From Streptomyces litmocidini (lineage in GTDB: Bacteria > Actinomycetota > Actinomycetes > Streptomycetales > Streptomycetaceae): a stretch of DNA of 64,000 nucleotides. Location: the NCBI RefSeq assembly GCF_014649755.1, contig NZ_BMTQ01000003.1, forward strand, positions 558,001 to 622,000, read 5' to 3'. The first letter of the stretch is position 1, and each line of letters opens with the position of its first letter. Below are positions 19,758-29,143 of this stretch, in pieces. The position numbers and the translations under genes were made by a program. Under the pieces are notes generated by a model, which made no database searches, was not told the DNA's origin, and saw only the letters and a program-made list of their open reading frames with translations.

Positions 19758-21233
19758 ATGCACGAGCCGGGACAGGGCCTGGGGCCCGACGATCCGCGCA
19801 CGGTCGGGGGGTACGAGATCATCGGCAAGCTCGGCGAGGGCGGCATGGGCCGGGTCTACCAGGGCCGTTCGCCCGGCGGCCGGCTGGTCGCCGTCAAGGT
19901 GGCCCGCGCCGGACTCGCCGCCGACGAGGGCTTCCGCACTCGTTTCCGCAGCGAGATCGCCGCCGCACGACAGGTCGGCGGCTTCCACACCGCGCAGGTC
20001 GTGGACGCCGACCCGGAGGCCACCCCGCCCTGGATGGTCACCGCCTTCGTGTCCGGCCGCGACCTCGACCGCACGATCGCCGAGGACGGGCCGTTCGACG
20101 AGGACGCGCTGTACGCCTTGTGCGCGGCACTCGCCGAGGCGCTGACCGCGATCCACGCCTGCGGGGTGGTGCACCGCGACCTCAAGCCGGGCAACGTCAT
20201 CATGTCCGACGACGGGCCCCGGGTCCTCGACTTCGGCATCGCCCGCGCCCTCCACGACACCCGCCTCACCCACACCGGCACCGTCATCGGCACAGCCGGC
20301 TTCCTCGCGCCCGAACAGATCGAACAGGGCACCGTCGGACCCGCCTGCGACCTGTTCGCCCTCGGCGCGCTCCTGGTGCACGCCGCGGGCGGCAGCGCCT
20401 TCGGCGAGGGCCCGGCAATGAGTCTGCTCTACCGGGCCGTGCACGCCGAGCCGGACCTGTCGGCGGTGCCGGAGGCACTGCGCGCGATGGTCGGCTCCTG
20501 CCTCGCCAAGGACCCGGCGAACCGGCCCACCGCGCCCGGCCTCCTGGCCGAACTGCGTGCCCACGCACCGGTCCCGACGCCCATGCCGGTCCCGGCCCCC
20601 GCCCCGACCCCCGATCCCGCCCTGGCCGCGCCGCCGAAGGCCCCCGCACCGCAGGCGCCCGCGCCGGTGCCGGTGGCGCCCGCCGTCGTGGCCCCACCCT
20701 CCCCCGTCGTCTTCGAGGCCACCCCCGGACGCAAACTCGCCGGACTCGCCTGGACCCTGGCCGGCGCGCTGTTCGCGGCCCTGGTCGCCCTCGGGGCCTG
20801 GCAGACCGACTACACGAAGTACGACAACGGGCAGAGCCTCCGGCTCTGGGCTCCGGTGGCACTGGCCGCGCTCGCGCTCCGCGTCGCGCTCGTCCTGGCC
20901 CGCCCCCACACCGTGACCGTAGAGACGCCCGGCCTCACCGTCCGCAGCCTGCGCGGCACCCGCAAGGACGACCCGTTCGTCACCATCCCGTGGACGGACG
21001 TCGTCGCCGCCGGCCGCCCACCGGCCGCCAAGGGCCCGCACGTGCACCTGCTCCTCAGACTGCGCTGGGGCGCCCCGCTGCCGCTCCCCCGCCAGGGCGT
21101 CGAGCCCCGGTACCCGGACTGGGTCACCATCACCGTGCCCCGGCCGATCGGCACCACGACCACCACGCTGCGGGGACAGCTGCGCGAGGCCGTCACCCGC
21201 TGCGCCCCGCACGTCCACGTCGACTACCTCTGA
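19758..21233 (+). CDS. Membrane-anchored Ser/Thr protein kinase (PknB type)
   Basis: A Hanks-type kinase of 491 residues. The catalytic domain fills residues 18-285: glycine loop KLGEGGMGRVYQG, catalytic-site lysine VAVKVA (K47), HRDLKPGN with D141, DFG at 158-160 and APEQ in the activation segment. A long Pro/Ala linker (about 273-325) follows, then two hydrophobic helices (about 328-347 and 358-374). The C-terminal part (TVTVETPGLTVRSLRGT...PRPIGTTTTTLRGQL) looks like a small bacterial PH-type domain, presumably cytoplasmic. There is no extracellular PASTA sensor, so the trigger is unknown. The ATG at 19758 is better spaced from GGGGGTG than the GTG two codons earlier. It is monocistronic. 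Confidence 0.92.
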   Translation: MHEPGQGLGPDDPRTVGGYEIIGKLGEGGMGRVYQGRSPGGRLVAVKVARAGLAADEGFRTRFRSEIAAARQVGGFHTAQVVDADPEATPPWMVTAFVSGRDLDRTIAEDGPFDEDALYALCAALAEALTAIHACGVVHRDLKPGNVIMSDDGPRVLDFGIARALHDTRLTHTGTVIGTAGFLAPEQIEQGTVGPACDLFALGALLVHAAGGSAFGEGPAMSLLYRAVHAEPDLSAVPEALRAMVGSCLAKDPANRPTAPGLLAELRAHAPVPTPMPVPAPAPTPDPALAAPPKAPAPQAPAPVPVAPAVVAPPSPVVFEATPGRKLAGLAWTLAGALFAALVALGAWQTDYTKYDNGQSLRLWAPVALAALALRVALVLARPHTVTVETPGLTVRSLRGTRKDDPFVTIPWTDVVAAGRPPAAKGPHVHLLLRLRWGAPLPLPRQGVEPRYPDWVTITVPRPIGTTTTTLRGQLREAVTRCAPHVHVDYL

Positions 21234-21248
21234 CCACCGGACGCCCGA

Positions 21249-21283
21249 CATCCGCCCCGCCCCGCCCGCGCACCGGGCGGATG
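21249..21283. terminator. Probable terminator after the kinase gene
   Basis: CATCCGCCC and its complement GGGCGGATG form a 9-bp stem around a 17-nt GC-rich loop, 15 bp after the kinase stop and before a convergent gene. Confidence 0.55.
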
Positions 21284-21444
21284 ATCAAGGTGCTGCCGCC
21301 GACGACGCGACGAGGCCACCCTCCGTCCCCTCCCGGTCGGCAGAGGGTACGAGGACGAGGCTTCGACCGTCCGCACCCGTGCCCAGGACCGCTGCCTCGC
21401 CCGGCCCGTCCACGGCGGGGAGGGGCAGCGGTGCGGTGGGCGCG

Positions 21445-22263
21445 TCAGTCGCCCGGGGCCGTGCCCCGGGCGAAGCGGAGGTAGCGTTCGACGGACCGGG
21501 CCAGGACCTCGTTGCCGTGGGAGGTGACGACCCGGTGCCACCAGGCGCCGTAGATCCGCTCGAAGCGGTAGCCGGCGAGCAGGTCCGCGGCCGCCCGGAC
21601 CGCCTGCGGGCGCTCCGGGATGTGGTTGGCATAGCTGTACATGAGGGTGACCCAGCGGTTGTCCGGACACACGTTGACCACGTCGCCGGTGAAGAGAGCG
21701 CCGTCGCCCGCGCTCCAGTGCAGGACCGCACTGCCGGGGAAGTGCACGCCCGGGTTGATCAGGGTGAGTTCGTCGGTGAGCTGGAGGGTGCGCCCGCTCC
21801 AGAAGCGCACGGCCGGGTCCGGGCGGCCCACCCATTGGCGGTCGGCCTCGTGGAGGTGGACCGGGGCGTCGAAGGCGTGGGCCCACTCCACCATCGAGGA
21901 GTAGAAGTGGGGGTGGCTGATGGCGATGTGGTCGATGCCGCCGAGTTCCTCGACGGCCCGGACCATGGTGTCGTCGAGGTAGGGGGTGCAGTCCCAGAGG
22001 ACGTTTCCGGCGGCGGTACGCAGCAGCAGGGCCCGCTGGCCGATGGCGAACTGGGGGGTGACGCCGATGCCGAGCACGCCGGGGCCCTGCTCCTCGAAGC
22101 GGCCGGTGTGGCCCTCTTCGCGCAGCTCGGCCGACGTCGTCCACCGCTGGCCGTCCGGACCCACGTACTGCCGCTCGTCCAGGCAGACCGGACAGTCCTG
22201 GCGCGGGGCGGCGTACTGGGTGCCGCAGGTGCGGCAGATCGGGGGCGCGGTGACGTCAGCCAC
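21445..22263 (-). CDS. Metallo-beta-lactamase-fold protein with N-terminal zinc-ribbon-like motif
   Basis: A 272-residue hydrolase-like protein. Residues 10-27 hold two CxxC pairs (CRTC and CPVC), resembling a zinc knuckle or rubredoxin-like site. An MBL fold follows, with PHFPGS/VHFPGSAVLHWSAGDG and LFTGDVV supplying usual later metal ligands. The first metal motif, however, reads HPHFYS (residues 117-122) instead of HxHxDH, so two normal ligands are replaced. The enzyme may bind one metal or have a changed reaction; the substrate is unknown. The GTG start at 22263 overlaps the upstream epimerase gene by 8 bp, so the two are co-translated. Confidence 0.8.
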   Translation of the reverse strand: MADVTAPPICRTCGTQYAAPRQDCPVCLDERQYVGPDGQRWTTSAELREEGHTGRFEEQGPGVLGIGVTPQFAIGQRALLLRTAAGNVLWDCTPYLDDTMVRAVEELGGIDHIAISHPHFYSSMVEWAHAFDAPVHLHEADRQWVGRPDPAVRFWSGRTLQLTDELTLINPGVHFPGSAVLHWSAGDGALFTGDVVNVCPDNRWVTLMYSYANHIPERPQAVRAAADLLAGYRFERIYGAWWHRVVTSHGNEVLARSVERYLRFARGTAPGD

Positions 22264-23128
22264 GGGTGCCTCCGGCGAGCTCGGCGAGGACGGACGGGCG
22301 GCTCGGCCGCCAGCCCAGTTCCTCGACGGCGCGCCGTCCCGACACCACCTGGTCGAGCGCGAGCGCCTCGGCGAACGGCTCCCCGAGCGCCTCGGCGGCT
22401 TCCGCGCGCGGCCACGGCTCGGCCCGGCCGGTGCCGCCCGCGGCGATGTCGGCGGCGGCCGCGATCGCGGCCGCCGGGACGGACTCCCACGCCACACCGT
22501 GCAGGAGGTCACCGGGCTGCCCCTTGGTCAGGGCGAGGACGTAGAGCTCGGCGAGGTCGTCGACGTGCACCATCGGCCAGCGGGTCGTGACCGGACCCAC
22601 GTAGCGACCCGTGCCGTGCTCGCGGGCCCAGCCTGTCATCAGGGCGGGAATGCCGCCGTCACGGCCGTACGCGATGCCCGGGCGTATCACCACGGCCCGC
22701 ACGTCGTCCCCGGCACCGGCCAGCACCCGCTGCTCGATCCGCGGCCGGTAGCCGACGATCGCGATCGGGTCGGTGCCGGCGTCCTCGGTCAGCGCGGCGT
22801 CCCCGGTGGCGCCGAGCACCCACACGCCGCTGGTGTAGACGAATGCCCGGCCCGTGCCGCGCAGCGGTGCGAGCAGCGCCTCCAGGGCGGCGGCGTCGAC
22901 CGCCTCGTCGCCGGTCGGCGTGGCCAGGTTCACCACCGCGTCCACGTCGTCCGTCACCGCCGCGCGCAGCGACGCCGGGTCGGTCAGATCGCCGACCCGA
23001 ACCGGCGCGTCCGGGGACAGGGCCGCCGCGTCCTTGACGAGGGGCACCACGTCGTGGCCCTCCAGCGTCAGTCGCGACACCACCGCGGAGCCGATGTAGC
23101 CGGTGGCACCGAGTATCAGGACCTTCAT
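22256..23128 (-). CDS. NAD(P)-dependent epimerase/reductase (extended SDR/NmrA-like)
   Basis: A 290-residue Rossmann protein. The N-terminus MKVLILGATGYIGSAVVSRL has the GxxGxxG dinucleotide motif of extended or atypical SDRs. The middle has YTSGVWVLGATG and VRAVVIRPGIAYG, and an extended-SDR-like C-terminal block (VDDLAELYVLAL). A canonical YxxxK is not obvious (VGYRPRIEQ), so it could be a binding or regulatory protein rather than an epimerase. The ATG at 23128 follows GGGAGGG; the longer frame to 23227 adds an unlikely leader. It is the first gene of a pair with the MBL-fold protein and lies downstream of the LAL regulator gene. Confidence 0.82.
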   Translation of the reverse strand: MKVLILGATGYIGSAVVSRLTLEGHDVVPLVKDAAALSPDAPVRVGDLTDPASLRAAVTDDVDAVVNLATPTGDEAVDAAALEALLAPLRGTGRAFVYTSGVWVLGATGDAALTEDAGTDPIAIVGYRPRIEQRVLAGAGDDVRAVVIRPGIAYGRDGGIPALMTGWAREHGTGRYVGPVTTRWPMVHVDDLAELYVLALTKGQPGDLLHGVAWESVPAAAIAAAADIAAGGTGRAEPWPRAEAAEALGEPFAEALALDQVVSGRRAVEELGWRPSRPSVLAELAGGTRG

Positions 23129-23300
23129 GAACCCTCCCATGCGGACGTTCCTCGAACAGGAGAACCGTACGAAACGCGCCCGGATCCGCGGATCCGTCGA
23201 ATGACCGGGTGCCGTACCGGTGTTCATGCGTGACGAGGCCGAAGCGGTGACCCGGGTCGGCCGGGGCGACGGGGCGACGGGGCGACGGGGCGAGCGGACG

Positions 23301-26150
23301 TCAGTCCAGGTCGAGCGCTCCCAGTGCGGCCCGCGAGGCCACGCCGAGCTTCGGGTAGGCGTTGGACAGGTGGTAGCCGACCGTGCGCGGGCTCAGGAAC
23401 AGGCGCGCGCCGATGTCGCGGTTGCTCAGGCCCGTCGCCGCGAGCCGGACGATCCTCAGTTCCTGTGCGGTCAGCCGGTCGACGAGGTCCGCGCCCGCCG
23501 CCGGAGCGGTCGGGGCGGCACCGGCGGCCCGTAGTTCCGTACGGGCCCGGCCCGCCCACGCGGCCGCCCTCATCCGCTCGAACGACTCCAGCGCCACGGT
23601 CAGCGCCTCCCGGGCGGCGGCACGGCGCCGGGCACGGCGCAGCCACTCCCCGTACAGCAACCGGGTGCGCGCCTCCTCGAACGGGCGGCCGTCCCCCTCG
23701 TGGGCAGCGAGCGCCCGCTCGTAGAGCTCCTCCGCCCCCGCGTCGTCGGCGGCGAGCAGGGCGCGGCAGCGCAGCTCCACCGCCCCTGCCCACGCGGTCC
23801 CGGTGGCCCCGGCCCAGCGCGTGAACCGCTCGGCGGCCGCCCCGGCGTCGGCGGCCCGGCCCGTCCGGACGGCGGCCTCCACCTGGTCGGGCAGGCTGTG
23901 CACGGAGACCATGAGGTGCCGGTGCGGCCCGCCGGTCAATGCGGCGAAACGCTGCAGCGCCCGGTCGTAGCGTCCGAGCCCGAGGTCGAGCAGGCCCTGC
24001 GCCCTGGTCAGCCAGATCGTGATCGGCGCGACACCGGGGCGCGGGTGTCTGCCGGCCTGCCCGGCGGAATCCCGCCGGTCCCCGCTGCCTCGTCCTTCGG
24101 CCCCGCCCGGTCCCTCCGTGCCGCCCGTCCCCTCCGTGCCGTCCGGCTCCTCCCCTTCGAGCGCGGCCAGCACCGCCAGGACGCCGCTGAACATCGTGGC
24201 GAGATGGCGCTGGCCCGTGTCGCAAGCGATCTCCAGGCCCTCGACCGCCGTCGTGTACGAGTCCCGGTGCCGCCCCAGGAACAGCCGCAGCCGCGCCAAC
24301 CGCAGCAGCACCCGTGCCAGCACCCCCACGGCGCCCTCCGTACGACACTCCCGCTCCAGGACCACGGCCTCCTCGTGCACCGAGCGGTACTCGCCGAGCA
24401 GCATGTCCCAGCCGTGCAGTCGCACCTGATCGATCAGGCTGCGCTCCTGCCTGGTCCGCACCACGTACCGGGCGAACTCCCGTATCGCCGCCGCCCCGGC
24501 CGCCGGATCACCCGCCAGCGTGTCGAGCACCCCGGCCGCGCCCCGGTGCACGGGGTGTCCGCCGAAGTCCAGACCGGCCACCCGCTCTCGGGTGTCCAGG
24601 GCCGCCACGACCGGATCCGGCACGTCCCAGGCCATCGCGGCCGACTCGAACAGCAGCCACGCCCCCCTGGCGGGACAGTGGACCGTCACCTGGGAAGCCG
24701 CCTCGACGAGCAGCAGCCGCGCCGACTCCGCGCGGCCCCGCCGGTGTTCGAGCGCCGCCCGGACGCTGGCGATCCGGGCGACCGCCGACGGGCTGCTCAC
24801 CGGCCCCGCTTCGTCGGCGAGGGCCTCCGCGAGCTCCGCCTGTCCGGCCTCGGCCGCGGCGGCCGCCCCCGCGACAAGCCGCATCGACCGGGTCTCCCGG
24901 TCCTCGGTCAGCCGCGCGGCCCGCCGATAGGCGGCGGCGACCGCGGCCTGGCCGCCACGCGAGCGGAACAGCTTGGCGCTGCGCTCCAGTTCGGCCGCGA
25001 CCACCTCGTCGTAGCCGACGGTCGCCGCGGCCAGGTGCCAGGCCCTGCGGCTCACGTCCCCGGCTGCCGAAGCGGCTTCGGCGAGCGCCCGGTGCGCGGC
25101 CGTCCGCTCGGCCAACAGCGCCCCCTGGTACGCGGCCGCCCGCACCAGCGGATGCCGGAACACCAGCTGTTGCCCGGCCACCCTCACCAGGCCCGCCGCC
25201 TCCGCCGGATCGAAGTCCCCGACGACCGCGCCCAACCGGTCCCCCGCCGCGACCACCAACGCCACGTCACCGGTGTCGTCGGCCGCGGCGACCGTCAGCA
25301 GCAGCCGGGTCGGCGCGGGGAGCGCCCGGATCCCCTCGTCGAAGATGCGCCGCACCCGCCACGAGGCCGGCAACACGGCGATCTCCCGCGTGTCCAGCGG
25401 TTCGCTCCCCTCCCGCTGTGCAGCTGTCAGGGCCCCGACGAGCTCGACCAGGGCGAGCGGATTGCCCTGCGCGAGCCCGAGGATGCGGCTGCGCACGGCG
25501 GCCTGCAGATCGGGGGCCCGGCCGGCGAGGAGAGCGGCTCCCTCCTCATCGGTCAGCGCCCCGAGGCGCAGAACCGGCACGCCCGGTGCACCGTCGAAGG
25601 CCGCCGACTCCTCGTGCGCGGCGAACACCATGGCCACCCGCCCCTCCCCGAGCCGACGAGCCGCGAACAGCAGCACGTCCACGGTCTCCAGGTCCAGCCA
25701 GTGCGCGTCGTCGACCAGCACCACGACCGAACGTTCCTCGGCCAGCTCGTCGAGCAGGCCCAGCGTCGCGGCTCCGACCAGAAAGCGGTCACCGACGGAC
25801 GGGCCGTCCAGGGCGACCGCCCCGCGCAGCGCCTTCGCCTGGCGCTCCGGCAAGCCGCCCACCCGGTCCAGGACGCCCCGGAGGAGGACCTGCAGACCGG
25901 CGTACGGCAGCGCCGCCTCCGACTGGACGCCCGTGCACCGCAGCAGCCGTGCTTCGCCCGCTGCCGCCGAGGCGCACCGGTCGAGCAGCGCCGTCTTGCC
26001 CGACCCCGCTTCTCCAAGGAGCACCACGGCTCCGCCCCGGCCCGCCCGGGCTCCTCCCAAGAGCCCGTCGAGGGCTTCCCGTTCGTCGTTCCGGCCGCTG
26101 AGATCGGCGGGCCCCCGGTCGGCGGCACCTGCCAGGACCGCGTCGGTCAT
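23301..26150 (-). CDS. LuxR-family transcriptional regulator with ATPase domain (LAL type)
   Basis: A large regulator of 949 residues. The N-terminal STAND/AAA ATPase has Walker A GEAGSGKT (residues 46-53) and Walker B VVVLVDDAHWLD. A long helical, TPR-like middle (about 350-870) follows, and the C-terminus is a LuxR helix-turn-helix (LTAQELRIVRLAATGLSNRD, LSPRTVGYHLSNAYPKLGV). LAL proteins often activate sugar or secondary-metabolite genes. An acidic Gly/Glu-rich low-complexity stretch near residues 665-700 looks like a loop insertion. It is upstream of and co-directional with the epimerase/MBL pair, 172 bp away, which is its most likely local target; this is inference. Confidence 0.93.
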   Translation of the reverse strand: MTDAVLAGAADRGPADLSGRNDEREALDGLLGGARAGRGGAVVLLGEAGSGKTALLDRCASAAAGEARLLRCTGVQSEAALPYAGLQVLLRGVLDRVGGLPERQAKALRGAVALDGPSVGDRFLVGAATLGLLDELAEERSVVVLVDDAHWLDLETVDVLLFAARRLGEGRVAMVFAAHEESAAFDGAPGVPVLRLGALTDEEGAALLAGRAPDLQAAVRSRILGLAQGNPLALVELVGALTAAQREGSEPLDTREIAVLPASWRVRRIFDEGIRALPAPTRLLLTVAAADDTGDVALVVAAGDRLGAVVGDFDPAEAAGLVRVAGQQLVFRHPLVRAAAYQGALLAERTAAHRALAEAASAAGDVSRRAWHLAAATVGYDEVVAAELERSAKLFRSRGGQAAVAAAYRRAARLTEDRETRSMRLVAGAAAAAEAGQAELAEALADEAGPVSSPSAVARIASVRAALEHRRGRAESARLLLVEAASQVTVHCPARGAWLLFESAAMAWDVPDPVVAALDTRERVAGLDFGGHPVHRGAAGVLDTLAGDPAAGAAAIREFARYVVRTRQERSLIDQVRLHGWDMLLGEYRSVHEEAVVLERECRTEGAVGVLARVLLRLARLRLFLGRHRDSYTTAVEGLEIACDTGQRHLATMFSGVLAVLAALEGEEPDGTEGTGGTEGPGGAEGRGSGDRRDSAGQAGRHPRPGVAPITIWLTRAQGLLDLGLGRYDRALQRFAALTGGPHRHLMVSVHSLPDQVEAAVRTGRAADAGAAAERFTRWAGATGTAWAGAVELRCRALLAADDAGAEELYERALAAHEGDGRPFEEARTRLLYGEWLRRARRRAAAREALTVALESFERMRAAAWAGRARTELRAAGAAPTAPAAGADLVDRLTAQELRIVRLAATGLSNRDIGARLFLSPRTVGYHLSNAYPKLGVASRAALGALDLD

Positions 26151-26699
26151 CGGCGGTCTCCTCCTCTTCTTCCAGACACCTCACCTTCCACGATGGGCGT
26201 GGCTGACGATGTCACGAGTCCCACGGCGTCACGGGTTCCACGGCCGTGGGCCCTGCGGGGCCTGGTGCTCACCTCTGTCGTCGAGGGCCCGGGTCCGCGG
26301 TCTGCCGGTGGGAGAACAGGCCGGTGACGGCCTGGACCACGTCGCTGATGTGCTCGCGGCGGCCGAGGTGGCGGGCCGGGGCCCGCCGGTTCTTCGGACG
26401 GGCGATGCCGCGCTCGACCCGGATGCGGCGGGAGGAGCGGACCTCGCGCTGTCGCTCGTACATCTCCTCGTACCGGTCCGGAGCGTCGCCGGCGTGCGCG
26501 CCTTCGCCCTCGGCCTCGTCCTGGTCTCCACGCGCGACGGCTGGACGACCGACCTGTCGTCCTTCCTGTCCGGCCAGGTCCTCGCCGTCGACGCGGCCGG
26601 CGTCCGGCGGGTGGCCGGCATCGGGGCCGTACCGGTCGCCGTCGTCCTGGCCCTGCGGCGTTTCCGGCGCCGTGCAGGCGTCGAGCTTGCGCACGGTGG

Positions 26700-27600
26700 T
26701 GTCGAACGGGGTTCGCGGCCCTGACCTTCGCCGCCCATTCGGCCGGCGCGACCGAGGCGAGCACCTCCTTGTACCGCTGCAGGCTGGTGTGGGTGACGGC
26801 GAGCTCCTGCAGCGGGATGAACAGACAGCGTTCCAGCTTGGTCGCCCTGGTCGTCACGCTGTAGACCTGGACGACTTCGTAGTACTGCACCGACATCGCG
26901 TGCATGTGGTCGTAGTCGGTGGCGACGCGGGTGACGACCTGGTCCTTCTCCGACTGCGACGTCTCGCGCACGACCGTCATGTTCCGGCTGCGGGTCGCGG
27001 TCGCCAGCTGCTGGGTCCGCGCGCTGATGCGCTGCATCGCCTCGTCCGCGACCGACTTCACGCCGCTGGAGCGTGACACCGCGGTGGCGAAGCCCGGGTT
27101 CGACGACTCGCTCCGGGAGCCGCCGCCCATGCCGAAGATCGAGACGCCGATGCTGCCGCCGGAGCCGGACGATCTGCTCGCATGGTTCGCCTGGGACGTG
27201 CCGTACTGCTCTTCACGGGCGATCGCGTTCGCGACCTCGCTGATCGACCGGTTCTGGTCGGTGGTGCCGGACAGCGTGTCGGCCTCGGCCGTCGTCTCGG
27301 TGCCGGTGGCCCTGGTGCTGCGCTGCCGGTCGACGACCGCGGCCTTGGTGCTCTCGCCGGGCGCGAGCGCGAGGCCGTGGAGCAGTCGGCCTCACGTGAC
27401 GCCCTGGGCCGACCAGCTCTGCTCCGTGGTGACGATCATGCCCTCGGCCGGGCGGTCGTAGAACGGCAGGTTCCCCTCGCCGAGGTCGATGGCGCCGGTC
27501 GGACCCCCGCCGTGAAGACCACGTTCCCGCCGGGCTCGAACCGCGGGACCAGGGCGCGACGAGGCCGGCTGACACGCGGCCCGGCGCCCTTCAGGACCGA
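26700..27600 (-). pseudogene. Decayed large protein of unknown function
   Basis: On the minus strand, recognisable protein appears in pieces in different frames. First comes PRFEPGGNVVFTAG; after a one-base shift near 27508, GPTGAIDLGEGNLPFYDRP and VTTEQSWSAQGVT follow. An in-frame TGA (about 27394) interrupts it, and the frame then continues GRLLHGLALAPGESTKAAV. A long segment with SVADEAMQRISARTQQLATA, VVRETSQSEKDQVVTRVATD and VQYYEVVQVYSVTTRATKLE is followed by a further shift near 26720 (ANP then FDTTVRKLDA). I recognise the general pattern from uncharacterised actinobacterial proteins but cannot name a function. From 26151 to 26700 and 27601 to 27777 I see no intact gene. Confidence 0.7.
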
Positions 27601-27777
27601 ACGGGTCGCGGAGCGGCCGTACGGAGCCGGGAGCGGAGACCGGCGCGGCGACGCCAGAGCCCGCGCCGGTAGTGCCAAGTGCACAGGGCGACGCGAACCC
27701 GGGTGCAGTGTGTCGTACCCAAGGACGGTCCGGATCGCGACAGTGGAGCACCACCGTCGACCGACAAGGACAACGAG

Positions 27778-29136
27778 ATGCCGGAGTTGACGACCGCTCA
27801 GCGACGAGCGCGCGGAGCCGCCGCCGTAGGTGTGGGCGCAGTCGCCACGGTCATGATCCGACGCAGCACCCGGAGGCGCGGCGAATCGCCCGGTCGTCAC
27901 GCACTGCCCGGGAGTGCGGACGAGAACGCACGCGCAGCCGCGACGGCGGCTGCGCCGCGCGTCGAGCAGCACGCGAAGAGCCGGTGGGTGGTCTTCCTCG
28001 CCTACGGACTCCTGGCGGCCGCGACCCAGGCGCTCTTCGTCAACTACGCGCCCGTGACGGAGGACGCCGCGCGGCACTTCGGCGTCTCCATCGGCGAGAT
28101 CGGCTGGCTGTCCCAGATCTTCCCGCTGATCTACGTCGTCCTCGCCGTCCCCGCCGGCATCGCGCTCGACCGGTTCCTCCGTCCGGCCCTCGTGGTCGGC
28201 GCGGTGCTCACCGCGACAGGGGCGTTCCTGAGGCTGGTCGCCGACGACTTCACCTGGGCGTTCATCGGACAGGCCGTCGCCGCTGCGGGGCAGCCCTTCG
28301 TCCTGAACGCCATACCGGGTCTCGCCGTGGGCTACCTCGCCGATAAGCACCGCGCCACGGGAATCGCCGCCGCGTCCTCCGCCACGTTCGCCGGCATGGT
28401 CCTGGGCTACCTGCTGGGCGCGTTCCTCCCCGGCGAGAACCACATCCGCACCCTCACCCTCATCACCGCCCTGATCGCCCTGGACGCCGGGCTGTGTCTC
28501 GTCGCGGCACTTCGCTTCCCGCCACGGGCGCGCCCCGAGTCCGCACCCGCGCCCAGTGGACTGCGGTCCTTTCGCGCGGCACTCGGCAACCGCTACGTAC
28601 GACGTCTGTGCGTGGCCGTCACCATCCCGATGGGCACGTTCATCGCCCTCGCGACGTTCGTGCAACCGCTGTTGGCGCCGGCGGGGGTTTCGGAATCCAC
28701 CGCCGGTCTGATCCTCGCGCTGACCATGATCGCCGGTGTGATCGGCTGCGCCGTCGTGCCCGTCTGGGCGGACCGACGCGGCCGCGAGATTCAGGTCATG
28801 GGTGCCGCGATCGCTCTCACTGCCGGGGCCTGCCTCCATCTCGTCCTGGTCCCGAGCGCGCCCATGGCCTTCCTCATGCTCCTCGGGACGGGCTTCGTGC
28901 TGCTGCCCGCTCTTCCCATCGTGCTCTCCCTGAGCGAGCGGCACGCGCCCGAGGCCGAGAGCACGGCGGCCGGCCTCATCTGGATGGCGGGCAATCTGGG
29001 AGGAGTGCTGCTGGCGGCGGCCGTCGGGCTGCTCGTCACCCGCCCCGCGATCGCGTTCGCGGTCCTGTCAGCCGCCACCCTGCTCGCCCTCCCGGCACTC
29101 CACTGGTTCAGGAGGCTCGACACCACGGCCCCGTGA
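27778..29136 (+). CDS. MFS transporter
   Basis: A major-facilitator transporter of 452 residues with about 12 membrane helices (from residue 65). The first 60 residues are a basic, Ala-rich cytoplasmic N-terminus, longer than usual. Family features include the loop GIALDRFLRPALVVGAVL and the second-half WADRRGREIQVMGAAI, both resembling the MFS G-x-x-x-D-R motif. The substrate is unknown. ATG 27778 follows AAGGACAACG; the open frame extends upstream to 27679 without a better site. It is convergent with the PucR-type regulator gene, 7 bp away. Confidence 0.85.
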   Translation: MPELTTAQRRARGAAAVGVGAVATVMIRRSTRRRGESPGRHALPGSADENARAAATAAAPRVEQHAKSRWVVFLAYGLLAAATQALFVNYAPVTEDAARHFGVSIGEIGWLSQIFPLIYVVLAVPAGIALDRFLRPALVVGAVLTATGAFLRLVADDFTWAFIGQAVAAAGQPFVLNAIPGLAVGYLADKHRATGIAAASSATFAGMVLGYLLGAFLPGENHIRTLTLITALIALDAGLCLVAALRFPPRARPESAPAPSGLRSFRAALGNRYVRRLCVAVTIPMGTFIALATFVQPLLAPAGVSESTAGLILALTMIAGVIGCAVVPVWADRRGREIQVMGAAIALTAGACLHLVLVPSAPMAFLMLLGTGFVLLPALPIVLSLSERHAPEAESTAAGLIWMAGNLGGVLLAAAVGLLVTRPAIAFAVLSAATLLALPALHWFRRLDTTAP

Positions 29137-29143
29137 GGTGGGC

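Noticed and set aside
26246..27076. Plus-strand frame of 276 codons at the pseudogene
   Set aside because: It is opposite the decayed minus-strand gene and has shadow-like composition.
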